NCBI RefSeq assembly: GCF_030814655.1
Contig: NZ_JAUSVK010000001.1
Coordinates: forward strand, 98,501 to 162,500
DNA length: 64,000 bases
Source: Labrys monachus
GTDB lineage: Bacteria; Pseudomonadota; Alphaproteobacteria; Rhizobiales; Labraceae
Direction: 5' to 3'
Shown: positions 39,707-47,823 of the stretch, piece by piece
Layout of the letters: each line of letters begins with the position of its first letter
Position numbering within the stretch: position 1 is the stretch's first letter
The notes under the pieces: model-generated
What the model saw: the letters and a program-made list of their open reading frames with translations, nothing else
Databases searched by the model: none
Told to the model about the DNA's origin: nothing
Program-made: the position numbers and the translations under genes

Positions 39707-41155
39707 CTAGCCGCGCAGCGCCCGGCCGCGATGCCGGCTGACTTCCATGCCGTCCTCCGGACGCAGGCGCAGGAAGCCGGGCAGGGACAGCAGGGGGATG
39801 ACGGCCATCAGCAGGAAGACTTCATGGAAGCGCTGCGGCGTCAGCGGCGAGCCGTCCCAGGTGACGACGCCGAGCAGCATCGCACCCACCGAGACCCCGA
39901 AGCTGACGCTGAGCTGCTGGAGCACGCCGCCGAGGCTGGTGGCCCGGCTGAGCTGGGCGGAGGGCATGTCGGCATAGGAAAGCGTGTTCGACGTCATGAA
40001 TTGCGAGGCCCGCGCCAGCCCGAAGACGACGACATGGATGATGATGATCCAGTGCGGCGTGTCAGGCCCGATCAAGGCGAAGCCGGCGGTGACCGCCGCG
40101 CCGAACACCGCGCTCCAGAACAGCACGCGGTCGAAGCCGAACAGGCGCAGCATGTGCTTGGACACCGGCCGCACCAGCAGGGCACCGAGCGCCATGACGA
40201 AGGTCAGCGACCCCGATTCGATCGGGCTCAGCCCGAAGCCGACCTGCAGCATCAGCGGCAGCACGAAGGGCACGCCGTTCATGCCGATGCGGCAGACCCC
40301 GCCCGCCAGCGTGCCGACCCAGAAGGAGCGCAGGCGGAACAGCGTGAGATCGACGGCGGGGGCGGCGACGCGGCGCGCATAGCGGCCGAACCACAGCAGG
40401 AGCAGCACGGCGAGCAGGACGACGGCGCCGATCATCGGCACGGGAATGGTGGGGCGCCCGATATTCTCGATGCCGAACTGCAGCAGCGCCACGCCGGTGC
40501 CCACCATCAGGAAGCCCGGAAAATCGAACCGGGTGGCGGCGTCCCCGTAGATGTCGCCGACATAGCGCAGCGCCATGGCGATGCCGAGCGCGCCGAAGGG
40601 CAGGTTGACGTAGAAGATCCAGCGCCAGGAGAGATAATGCGTCAGGAAGCCGCCGAGCAGCGGGCCGATGACCGGGCCGACGATCGCCGGCAGCGTCATG
40701 TAGGTCATGGCGGTGACGAGCTGGCTGCGCGGGAAGCTGCGCAGCAGGATCAGCCGGCCGACCGGCGTCATCATGGCGCCGCCGAGCCCCTGCATGACGC
40801 GCATCACCAGCAGCATCGGCAGGTTTTCGGCGAGGCCGCAAAAGGCCGAGCTGACGGTGAAGATCAGGAGCGACAGGGCGAAGATCCGGCGGGCGCCGAA
40901 GCGGTCGGCGAACCAGCCGCTGACGGGGATGAACACCGCCAGCGTCAGCACATAGGTCGTCATCGCCAGGTTCATGCGCAGCGGCGTCGTGTCGAGGCTC
41001 CTGGCCATCTCGGGTATGGCGGTGGTGATGATGGTGGAATCGAGCTGTTCCATCAGGAACGCCACCGCGACCACCGCCGGGATGATCAGACGCAGGCGGG
41101 GGTCGCGCTCGGTGGCGAAGACTTCCCCGTCCGGCGTGACTGGACCTGTCGACAT
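39707..41155 (-). CDS. DHA2-family multidrug efflux MFS transporter
   Basis: 482 residues, about 14 membrane segments. The DHA2 motifs are visible: MEQLDSTIITTAIPEMA (motif D1), GWFADRFGARRIFALS (motif A) and MRVMQGLGGAMMTPVGRLIL followed by GPVIGPLLGGFLTHYLSWRWIFYVNLP (motif C and after). Likely a proton-driven drug exporter similar to MdtD. An inverted repeat GCGCATTTT / AAAATGCGC (39663-39671, 39699-39707) overlaps its stop and may end transcription. It is followed at a distance by the YhiI-RbbA operon on the same strand. Confidence 0.9.
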   Translation of the reverse strand: MSTGPVTPDGEVFATERDPRLRLIIPAVVAVAFLMEQLDSTIITTAIPEMARSLDTTPLRMNLAMTTYVLTLAVFIPVSGWFADRFGARRIFALSLLIFTVSSAFCGLAENLPMLLVMRVMQGLGGAMMTPVGRLILLRSFPRSQLVTAMTYMTLPAIVGPVIGPLLGGFLTHYLSWRWIFYVNLPFGALGIAMALRYVGDIYGDAATRFDFPGFLMVGTGVALLQFGIENIGRPTIPVPMIGAVVLLAVLLLLWFGRYARRVAAPAVDLTLFRLRSFWVGTLAGGVCRIGMNGVPFVLPLMLQVGFGLSPIESGSLTFVMALGALLVRPVSKHMLRLFGFDRVLFWSAVFGAAVTAGFALIGPDTPHWIIIIHVVVFGLARASQFMTSNTLSYADMPSAQLSRATSLGGVLQQLSVSFGVSVGAMLLGVVTWDGSPLTPQRFHEVFLLMAVIPLLSLPGFLRLRPEDGMEVSRHRGRALRG

Positions 41156-41249
41156 CGGGCACGCTTATCGCACCCGCCCGCCGGCGGCAACACGGGCACG
41201 CGCGTCACCTCGCCTCACGTGGGGGCGGCATCCCTTCGCGCCGGGGAGC

Positions 41250-42017
41250 TCAGACGATGCTCAGGGGGCCGGAGAAGCGGATGCCGACGGAATGGATGGC
41301 ATGCAGCGGCAACTCGCTGCCGTTTTCGAGCGCCTTGTGGCGCAAGCGGCGCAGCACCGCGTCGAGGCCGCGGCTTTCCGGGCTGCGTATGTCGTAGCCG
41401 AGCAGGGTCGCCAGCGTCGAGCGCGCGACGGTGGCACCCTGGGCATGCGCCAGATGCTCCATCAGCATCACCTCCCGCCCGGAAAGCGGAATGGCATGGC
41501 CCTCCGGCGAGATCAGGCGGTAATGGCGCAATTCGAGCCGCCAAGGCTTGTCCGGCGGGGTGCGGGCGGTCTCGACAGCCGGCCTCTCCTCGGAGGCGGG
41601 ATCGGCCTGATGCACGCGCCGGGCGAGATTCCTGACGGCGAGCACCAGTTCCTCGCCGTCGACCGGCTTGGTCAGATAAAGATCGGCCCCCTCGGCATAG
41701 CCCTGGATCCTGTCCTCCCGGCTGGTGCGCGCCGTCAGAATGATCACGCCCGTGCGCCGTTCGGCCGACAGGTCTCGCGCGAGCTCGAAGCCGCTGATAT
41801 CGGGCAGGTTGACGTCGAGAATGACGATGTCGAAATCCTCCCGCCTGAGAGCCTTGTAGAGGGCCGCGGCCGAGGCGACGTCGACGACCATGATGCCGCT
41901 CAGGCGCAGATACTCGGCGAGCCCCTGCCTCAGATCGTGATCGTCCTCCACGAGGACGACGCGTGTGGGCTGCCCGGAGCGGGGCGGGGGCTGGGGCGGA
42001 TCGGATTTCGGCGGCAT
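41250..42017 (-). CDS. OmpR-family response regulator
   Basis: 255 residues. The receiver domain is at about 17-135 with the acidic pair VEDD, phospho-acceptor Asp68 in VILDVNLPD, Thr in ILTART and Lys in YLTKPVD. A linker rich in Pro and Glu leads to a C-terminal winged helix (LSGREVMLMEHLA, LLGYDIRSPESRGLDAVLRRLRHK). It is divergent from the sensor kinase gene at 42319, an obvious partner. Direct repeats at 42071-42093 may be its own binding site. Confidence 0.92.
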   Translation of the reverse strand: MPPKSDPPQPPPRSGQPTRVVLVEDDHDLRQGLAEYLRLSGIMVVDVASAAALYKALRREDFDIVILDVNLPDISGFELARDLSAERRTGVIILTARTSREDRIQGYAEGADLYLTKPVDGEELVLAVRNLARRVHQADPASEERPAVETARTPPDKPWRLELRHYRLISPEGHAIPLSGREVMLMEHLAHAQGATVARSTLATLLGYDIRSPESRGLDAVLRRLRHKALENGSELPLHAIHSVGIRFSGPLSIV

Positions 42018-42070
42018 GCGTGCAAATACTACGGTGAATCAATCGCGCGACGGGGGAATGGATTTTTCAT

Positions 42071-42093
42071 TGCATTGACGATTGCATTACGAT
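42071..42093. promoter_or_regulatory. Direct repeat between response regulator and kinase genes
   Basis: TGCATTGACGAT (42071-42082) is followed immediately by TGCATTACGAT (42083-42093). Tandem half-sites about one helical turn apart are the binding pattern of OmpR-family dimers, so autoregulation of the divergent pair is plausible. The remaining 300-bp divergent gap also has three imperfect GCCGGCG-type repeats starting at 42182, 42198 and 42216. Confidence 0.55.
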
Positions 42094-42318
42094 GGCGGTG
42101 CGGTCTCGGATCATCGCCGAGCCGGCTCGGAGCGCTTCAGGCCGCCGAATGCATCCTCGCGCCGAGAGCACCATGCGTCAAGCCGGCGCTGGCGACAGCC
42201 GGCGCTATAGCGACGGCCGGCGATAGGGGATGACGGTCGCGCCGAAATGCGATAGCGCTTCGGGCCTGTCCGGACGCCGCCAAGGGGGATTGATTTGGAC
42301 GCCGAGCGCGGAGGCGGA

Positions 42319-44424
42319 ATGTCGTGGGGCCGGTATGTCATGGTCCTCCTGCATCTGGTCGCGATGACCCTATGCCTGCTGGCCGGAAGCGCGCAGGCCG
42401 GCGGCGAGGCGTTGCGGATTCCGCCGCCGGTCACGATTCCCCCCGGCTTTTCCGGCATGCTGTCGCTCCAAGGGCATATGGAGGTGCTGATCGATCCCTC
42501 CCGCGCGCTGCATCTGTCCGATGTCCTCGGCGAGCAGGCGACCCGTCAGTTCCAGCCGCTCGCCGGGCAGGAGCTGAATCTCGGCTATACCCGCCGTGCC
42601 GCATGGGTGCGGTTCGCCATCCGGGGCTCGGTCGGGCTGCAGACGGCGCTGCTGTCCCTCAAGCCCAATTTCGTCGACATCATGGACGTCTATGTCGGCC
42701 CCTATCGCCCGGGCGTCGCCGCCGCGGATTTCGCCCTGTTTGCCATGGGGGACCACAAGCCGCTGGCGGACGCCATATCGGGGCTCGACAATGTCGTGGC
42801 CTTGGAGCCGGCGCCCGGCGAGACGAAGCTCGTCTATATCCGCGTCGCAACCATCAATTCCTCGCTGAATCTGTCCTCCTCGCTCTATTCCACCGACAGC
42901 CACACGCTGAAGTCCACGCTCGAGGCCCTGGCCTATGGCTTCTGGTTCGGCGGCATGGCCGTGCTGGTGACCATCCAGCTCGTCTTCTATCATTTCGACC
43001 GGCGGGCCTCCTATCTCCTGCTCGCCCTGAGCTCCGTCGGCGCGATGCTGGTCTATTTCGGCAATCTCGGCCTGTCGCGGATGCTGCTGTTTCCGGAGGG
43101 CGGCCGATATAACGACCTGTTCACCGGCTGCTCCGGCTGGTTCGGCCTCTTTTCCGGCGCTCTCATGATCGCCAGCATATTGGAGACGCGCCGGCGGGCG
43201 CCGGTGATGTACTGGATCTTCATGGGCGCGGCGGCGACCGGCCTCCTCGGCGTGCCCTTCGTCCTCCTGAACCGGCAACTCGTCTTTGCGCCCTATGGCG
43301 GCATCGTCATCATTCTCGCCGCCACGCTCGCGATGGTGCAGGCGATCCGCAGCGCGAACGAAGAAGGGGTCGGCACGCGCCTGCATGCGGCCGCCTTCTC
43401 CATCCTGTGGCTCGGCCTGGCGATCACCCTGTCGCAACGCTACAGCATCGCGTCGATGCCGAACTGGACCGCCCATAGCTATGCGGTCAGCGTGCTGGTG
43501 CAGACATTGCTGCTGACCGGGGCGCTCGCCGTCCGCCTTCGCGCCGCCGAGGCCATGAACCGGATCATGAGCAAGCAGGCGCTGATCGCCGCGCAGGCGG
43601 CCGAGCAGCGGGCCAATGTGATGGTGGTGGAGAAGACGCGCCAGCTCGCCGCGGCGAAGAAGGTCGCGGAGGAGGCCCTGCGCGCCGAACTCGAGGCGCA
43701 GCAGCAGCAGGTCCGCTTCATGGAGGTGATCTCGCATCAATACCGCACGCCGCTCGCCGCCATCCGCTCCAACATCGACAGCGTCGGCCTCAGCCTGCCG
43801 GCGCATGACGGTGCCAACCGGAGCCGGCTCGACCGCGTGCGCCGTGCCATCGCGCGGCTGGTGGAGATCCTGGAGATCAACCTGACGCGCAGCCGGCTTC
43901 AGGGGCCCTCGTTCCAGCCCGCTCTCGTCCGGACATCGCTGCGCCAGATCGCGGCGGCGGCGGCCGCCCGCGGCCGCGACCTGCTGAGGGGCCCCGAGAT
44001 CGTCCTGGTGATCGCGCCGGAGGCGGAGGGCGCGAGCGTGATGGCCGATGCGGAGATGCTGGGGATCGCGATCATCAACCTGCTGGAGAATGCGGCGAAG
44101 TTCTCCGCCCTGGCCGGCGCCTCGCCGGTCGTGCTTTCCTGCTCGGTGGAGGAGGGAGCGGTGACCATCGCGGTCAGCGACGAAGGCATCGGCATTCCCG
44201 CGGGCGAGATCGAGGGCGTGCTCGCCCGTTCGGTCCGCGGCTCCAACGCCCAGAGCGTCGAAGGATCCGGCATGGGCCTGTCGCTGGTCTCCCGTATCGC
44301 CACCGCCCATGGCGGAAAGGTCGTCATCGACAGCGTGGCGGGGAAGGGCACGACGGTGAGAATCATCCTGCCGATTCTGCCGGCGCCGAGCGAGGAAGAC
44401 CGGGGAATACTGCAACGGAGCTAA
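42319..44424 (+). CDS. 7TMR-DISM sensor histidine kinase
   Basis: 701 residues. A signal peptide (VMVLLHLVAMTLCLLAGSAQA) is followed by an extracellular jelly-roll domain of the DISMED2 kind (about 45-165: VLGEQATRQFQPLAG, LGYTRRAAWVRFAI). Seven membrane helices span about 180-395 and a coiled coil about 410-465. The H-box has His473 in EVISHQYRTPLAAIR. The ATPase domain has NLLENAAKFSA, VSDEGIGIPAGE and GSGMGLSLV. DISM receptors are thought to sense carbohydrate-like or other small ligands. ATG 42319 follows GGAGG; an upstream TTG (42295) is weaker. Confidence 0.9.
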   Translation: MSWGRYVMVLLHLVAMTLCLLAGSAQAGGEALRIPPPVTIPPGFSGMLSLQGHMEVLIDPSRALHLSDVLGEQATRQFQPLAGQELNLGYTRRAAWVRFAIRGSVGLQTALLSLKPNFVDIMDVYVGPYRPGVAAADFALFAMGDHKPLADAISGLDNVVALEPAPGETKLVYIRVATINSSLNLSSSLYSTDSHTLKSTLEALAYGFWFGGMAVLVTIQLVFYHFDRRASYLLLALSSVGAMLVYFGNLGLSRMLLFPEGGRYNDLFTGCSGWFGLFSGALMIASILETRRRAPVMYWIFMGAAATGLLGVPFVLLNRQLVFAPYGGIVIILAATLAMVQAIRSANEEGVGTRLHAAAFSILWLGLAITLSQRYSIASMPNWTAHSYAVSVLVQTLLLTGALAVRLRAAEAMNRIMSKQALIAAQAAEQRANVMVVEKTRQLAAAKKVAEEALRAELEAQQQQVRFMEVISHQYRTPLAAIRSNIDSVGLSLPAHDGANRSRLDRVRRAIARLVEILEINLTRSRLQGPSFQPALVRTSLRQIAAAAAARGRDLLRGPEIVLVIAPEAEGASVMADAEMLGIAIINLLENAAKFSALAGASPVVLSCSVEEGAVTIAVSDEGIGIPAGEIEGVLARSVRGSNAQSVEGSGMGLSLVSRIATAHGGKVVIDSVAGKGTTVRIILPILPAPSEEDRGILQRS

Positions 44425-44436
44425 TAAAATATCGAT

Positions 44437-44460
44437 TGTTGCGCCGACGCAACAGTTTTC
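44437..44460 (+). terminator. Probable terminator after the kinase gene
   Basis: TGTTGCG (44437-44443) and CGCAACA (44448-44454) form a perfect 7-bp stem with a CCGA loop, followed by GTTTTC. It starts 13 bp after the kinase stop. Confidence 0.6.
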
Positions 44461-44559
44461 GTTCCCTTTAGTTCCATTTCGTGCTGAATCGTTCCATCTC
44501 GTTTCTGTCGGCTGAATCCCGAATCTGGCAAAGGCTTGTCGAGAGGATGGATTCCTACG

Positions 44560-44949
44560 ATGAGCAGCGTCGGTCGGACGATCAGGAACAGTTACCGCCG
44601 TCTCGGCAGTGAGGTGCGTCTCTCCGCCGGCATCGCCGCGCCTGCGCGCCTCTATATCATCGTGGCCGCGGTTCTCGCTTTGGCGTTCGCGGCGATCGCG
44701 GTCCGGGGCTTCGCTCCTCTCGCAATGGCCTCGGCTCTCCCGCCCGCCTGTGCGGGCTGCGGCGAGCTTCCGGGCGCCCATGCGCAGCAAAGCGATGCCA
44801 CCGGCCGTTCTTCTCCCGACGGGATGGTGAGGCCCGTTGCGGGAGGCGGTGATCCTCCGCGAGCCGATGTCGGCCCATTCCGGCGCAAGCCCGGACGCCA
44901 GGTCGAGGTCCTCGCCTTCCACTCACATCATTGCGAACAGGAGATCTGA
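44560..44949 (+). CDS. Hypothetical protein with one membrane segment
   Basis: 129 residues, unrecognised. A basic N-terminus (RTIRNSYRRLGSEVR) leads to one hydrophobic segment (LYIIVAAVLALAFAAIAVRGFA), with a CAGCGE motif just after it and a polar, probably disordered tail. Its stop is 2 bp before the mucR GTG, and the mucR ribosome-binding site lies in its last codons, so the two may be translationally coupled. Upstream, GTTCCATTTCGT (44471) and GTTCCATCTCGT (44491) form a 20-bp-spaced direct repeat. Confidence 0.5.
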   Translation: MSSVGRTIRNSYRRLGSEVRLSAGIAAPARLYIIVAAVLALAFAAIAVRGFAPLAMASALPPACAGCGELPGAHAQQSDATGRSSPDGMVRPVAGGGDPPRADVGPFRRKPGRQVEVLAFHSHHCEQEI

Positions 44950-44951
44950 CA

Positions 44952-45356
44952 GTGCAGGATAGCAGCATCAGCCTCGCGGCGGACATCGTTGCGGCCTACG
45001 TGTCCAACAACCCGCTGAAACAGGCGGACCTGCCGAAGGTGCTGGCCGACGTGCATGCTTCCCTGGCCCGCATGGCCAGGGGCGAACCCGTCGATGCCAC
45101 CGACGCAAGGCCGGTACCGGCGGTGCCGGTCAAGAAGTCGGTGACGGCGGATTTCATCTTCTGCCTCGAGGACGGCAAGCCTTTCAAGTCGCTGAAGCGC
45201 CATCTGAGCACTGCCTTCAACATGACGCCGGAGGAATACCGCGCCAAATGGGGCCTCCCGCCGGATTATCCGATGGTGGCGCCGAACTATGCGCAGACGC
45301 GCTCCACCCTTGCCAAGCGGATGCGGCTGGGCGTGGTGGAAGAGGCGGCCGAATAA
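44952..45356 (+). CDS. mucR: Ros/MucR-family transcriptional regulator
   Basis: 134 residues, starting at GTG 44952 with AGGAG upstream. The family core is complete: AADIVAAYVSNNPL, ADLPKVLADVHASL, then the finger FIFCLEDGKPFKSLKRHLSTAFNMTPEEYRAKWGLPPDYPMVAPNYAQTRSTLAKRMRLG (seen as several blocks). The finger keeps one Cys, so it belongs to the MucR variants that lack a full Cys2His2 zinc site. MucR proteins bind AT-rich promoters and control exopolysaccharide, motility and virulence genes in Hyphomicrobiales. Confidence 0.92.
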   Translation: MQDSSISLAADIVAAYVSNNPLKQADLPKVLADVHASLARMARGEPVDATDARPVPAVPVKKSVTADFIFCLEDGKPFKSLKRHLSTAFNMTPEEYRAKWGLPPDYPMVAPNYAQTRSTLAKRMRLGVVEEAAE

Positions 45357-45497
45357 GGCATTTTGCGGGTCGGCGGAACCGGGATCGTCAGGGCACCGCG
45401 AAACGCAGCAACCGGCTCCCGATGCCGAAAGCGGGCAAGGGGCCCGGCGGCGACGCCCTGAAGCGAGGACATCGCCGCCGGCTCTATCGCGGTTCGG

Positions 45498-46211
45498 TCA
45501 GAGCGAGGCCAGCATCCGGCAGAGCTTGACGAGCTGGTCGTCATACTCGTTCGACGAATTCATGATCGCCACGCAGCGCTTCTTCATGAGCGCGCGATCG
45601 CCGCTGCTCATCTGGCTGAACTGGCTCGATATGCCGGGAAGTCCGGGCGTGCCGGGGGTCCCGGGCGTACCAGGCGTGCCCGGCGTTCCGGGATTGCCGC
45701 CGTCGCCGATACCGACGCCCGCGCCGGTGCCGATCGAGCCGACGCTGACGCCGACGCCCGCATTGGCGCCGCCGCTGCTGCCGCCCAGAGAGACCCCGGC
45801 GCCGGCATTGACGCCATTGCTGCCGAGGGCGTTGGCTCCGACCCCGACATTCGTGCCGCCGGTGGAGGACGAGGAGGCCCCGACCCCGACATTCGCGGCA
45901 TCGCCGACGCGGGCGCTGGTGAAGGAATGCAGGCCGCCGCTATTCAGCGAGGTGTTGCTGTTGACGCCGGCGAGGCCGCCGACATTGGCGTTGACGCCGA
46001 CATGAGTGCCGCCGAGCGCGCCGCCCACGGCCCCCACCGTGCCTCCCACCGCGTTGCCGAGGCCGCCGACGGCTCCCCCGGCGCCATTGCCGGCATGGCC
46101 GTGGCCATGGCCGCTGAGCTGCGCAAAGGCGGGACCGGCTGCAAGAAGCGCCGTCACGCAGCCTGCCAGTAATGCCATCTTCGGATAGTTGCTTTGCTTG
46201 CGATCGATCAT
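45498..46211 (-). CDS. Exported Gly-rich protein with collagen-like tract
   Basis: 237 residues. A signal peptide (KMALLAGCVTALLAAGPAFAQ) is followed by a long low-complexity region of Gly-Val-Asn-Ala repeats (residues 38-165, pattern like NVGVGA or NAGVGVS). Next come five Gly-Thr-Pro triplets ending in GLPG (about 175-193), and then a compact C-terminus with two cysteines (DRALMKKRCVAIMNSSNEYDDQLVKLCRMLA). The two Cys in the tail could form a disulfide-closed anchor domain. Probably a surface or periplasmic fibre-like protein. ATG 46211 follows AAGGAGG. Confidence 0.75.
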   Translation of the reverse strand: MIDRKQSNYPKMALLAGCVTALLAAGPAFAQLSGHGHGHAGNGAGGAVGGLGNAVGGTVGAVGGALGGTHVGVNANVGGLAGVNSNTSLNSGGLHSFTSARVGDAANVGVGASSSSTGGTNVGVGANALGSNGVNAGAGVSLGGSSGGANAGVGVSVGSIGTGAGVGIGDGGNPGTPGTPGTPGTPGTPGLPGISSQFSQMSSGDRALMKKRCVAIMNSSNEYDDQLVKLCRMLASL

Positions 46212-46390
46212 GATTGGCCTCCTTGATATTCGTTGGAATCCCCGATGCTTCGATCGAGGGATGAACCCTGCGGCTTATTGCTTCCGCTTATGCAGCCACG
46301 CACTTTCACGTCCCAGAGATTGCATTCCGTTGCGATAACAAGCGTCTGACGCAGAAGTTCCTCCGCGAGGACGTAATCCCTTCGGCTCAC
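46208..46390 (-). CDS. Possible 60-residue ORF coupled to the collagen-like gene
   Basis: A frame from GTG 46390 (or TTG 46396) ends in a TGA that overlaps the ATG of the collagen-like gene (ATGA at 46208-46211). The product (SRRDYVLAEELLRQTLVIATE, then CNLWDVKVRGCISGSNKPQG) is not low-complexity. It could be a small protein translated just before the exported one, but its own ribosome-binding site is poor and no family is known. Confidence 0.3.
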   Translation of the reverse strand: MSRRDYVLAEELLRQTLVIATECNLWDVKVRGCISGSNKPQGSSLDRSIGDSNEYQGGQS

Positions 46391-46396
46391 GTACAA

Positions 46397-46920
46397 GTGA
46401 TACTTTTATACCCGAAGCATATCTCCCTTAATGTTCGACAATATAGGCGCCGGAGTTCTTCGGGGATGCGCTGAGCAGGTGAGATGTCGGACGCCCCACC
46501 GGCAGCATCACGAGGAATTTCGGGGCAAGTGTGCGGTGCTGCAGGCGGGAACGTAATATGTTACCGTGGTGAGGTCTCCCGTTTCCTCGCGGTATTCTTG
46601 CTCAGTCACTAAGTAGTCGGTGACCAGTGATGCCGTTATACTTGAGGCGGGCGAAGTATGCGCCGGTTCCCGCGCGGGCGGTCTTTCCTGCCGTCCGCAA
46701 TCGGGCGCCGGACGGCGGCTCGCTCGCCCATGGCGACGGCGAGGATCAAAAGGCACGGGCCGGGTTTCGCTCGCCGATCGGCAGGCCGGCAGGGACGCCG
46801 GGACCGGGCTGCGGTCAGCCCCGCCGTCGCCGCCTGCTGAAAGAGCTGCAGCGCGCCAGGGCCCGGCGATCCGCGACGGTTCCGCAAGAGGCCCGCAAAA
46901 ACCACTTGCGCAATTCGAAT
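46397..46920. other. Gene-poor stretch before padR
   Basis: About 520 bp with no frame that has a credible start or recognisable protein. The left 150 bp is AT-rich and holds the probable promoter of the minus-strand collagen-like gene. The middle (46660-46900) is very GC-rich. Confidence 0.4.
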
Positions 46921-46970
46921 TTCGATATATCTTAAGAATCATCTTAAGACTCACATAAGGGTATATCGAA
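46921..46970 (+). promoter_or_regulatory. PadR operator region
   Basis: Nested symmetry directly before padR. The outer arms TTCGATATA (46921-46929) and TATATCGAA (46962-46970) are perfect inverted copies. Inside them ATCTTAAGA occurs twice with 12-bp spacing (46929-46937, 46941-46949), each a palindrome. The start codon ATG begins at the last base of the right arm, so a bound repressor would cover the start site. Confidence 0.7.
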
Positions 46971-47608
46971 TGTTTGGACGACATCATGAAGGCCATGGGG
47001 ACCGCGAGAGCTTCCGCGGATGGGGCAGGGGACGCGAACATGGCTGCGCCCCGGGCGGGCGCCGCGGACGCGACGGCGGCTTCGGCGACGAAGGCGGCGG
47101 CGAGTTCTTCGGCCGCGGCGGCTGGTTCGGCGGGCGCGGCGGCCGCGTCTTCGGCCACGGGGACCTGCGCCTCGTCATCCTCGCGCTGATCGCCGAGAAG
47201 CCGCGCCACGGCTACGACCTCATCCGCGCCATCGAGGAGAAGTTCGGCGGCGCCTATGCGCCGAGCCCCGGCGCGGTCTACCCGACGCTGACCCTGCTGG
47301 AGGAGCAGGACCACATCCGGGGCGAAGCCTCCTCGGGCACCAAGAAGCTCTATGCCATCACCCCCGAAGGCGAGGCGTTCCTGGCGCAGAACCGCGATGC
47401 GGTGGACGGCGTCATGGCCCGGATGGACCTCGCCGCCAGTGCCTTCGCCGGCCATTCGACGCCGGACATGGTGCGCGAGGCCTATCGCACGCTGAAACAT
47501 GCCCTGCACATGCGCCGCGGTCCGTGGACCCCGGCCGAGGCCGAGCGCGTGCGCACGATCATCGACCGGGCCGCGCGCGACATCGTCGGCGGCAAAAGCC
47601 AGGATTGA
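46970..47608 (+). CDS. PadR-family transcriptional regulator
   Basis: 212 residues. An unusual Gly/Arg/His-rich N-terminal tail (about 1-60, FGRHHEGHGDRESF then GGWFGGRGGRVFG) precedes the PadR winged helix (LRLVILALIAEKPRHGYDLIRAIEEKFGG, SPGAVYPTLTLLEEQDHI). A helical C-terminal dimerisation part follows. Such regulators repress nearby drug-efflux genes; the MFS exporter begins 215 bp downstream. The Gly/His-rich tail could bind metal. Confidence 0.9.
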   Translation: MFGRHHEGHGDRESFRGWGRGREHGCAPGGRRGRDGGFGDEGGGEFFGRGGWFGGRGGRVFGHGDLRLVILALIAEKPRHGYDLIRAIEEKFGGAYAPSPGAVYPTLTLLEEQDHIRGEASSGTKKLYAITPEGEAFLAQNRDAVDGVMARMDLAASAFAGHSTPDMVREAYRTLKHALHMRRGPWTPAEAERVRTIIDRAARDIVGGKSQD

Positions 47609-47635
47609 CCGGGCGAGGACTGACCGGGCGAGGAC
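47606..47635 (+). repeat. 15-bp perfect tandem duplication at the padR stop
   Basis: TGACCGGGCGAGGAC occurs twice in tandem (47606-47620, 47621-47635). The first TGA is the padR stop codon. Confidence 0.85.
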
Positions 47636-47823
47636 TGAGCGGCAATGTGGCGCGGTCAACCCAGCCTCGCGGCATAAGCGCTTCACCTGCGGGCATGCCG
47701 CGCGCATAAGGGACGTGTTTATGCAGGGTGGCCGGCTCCGCAAGGGCCGGCCGCCTCTTTCCGCTTTTCATTTCACCCGGCCGGCGTCCAGCCTGGCCGG
47801 GCCTTGTTTGTTGCGAGTCTCCC

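Noticed and set aside
39581..41635. A 684-codon plus-strand frame opposite the DHA2 exporter
   Set aside because: Low-complexity His/Gln/Asp/Arg translation. The real exporter is on the minus strand.
42370..44922. An 850-codon minus-strand frame across the histidine kinase
   Set aside because: Composition is that of an antisense shadow (His/Gln/Asp/Arg-rich). The plus strand has a full sensor kinase.
45640..45700. Short tandem repeats in the collagen-like gene as a CRISPR array
   Set aside because: The units are 9-bp Gly-Thr-Pro codon triplets without spacers, inside a coding frame.
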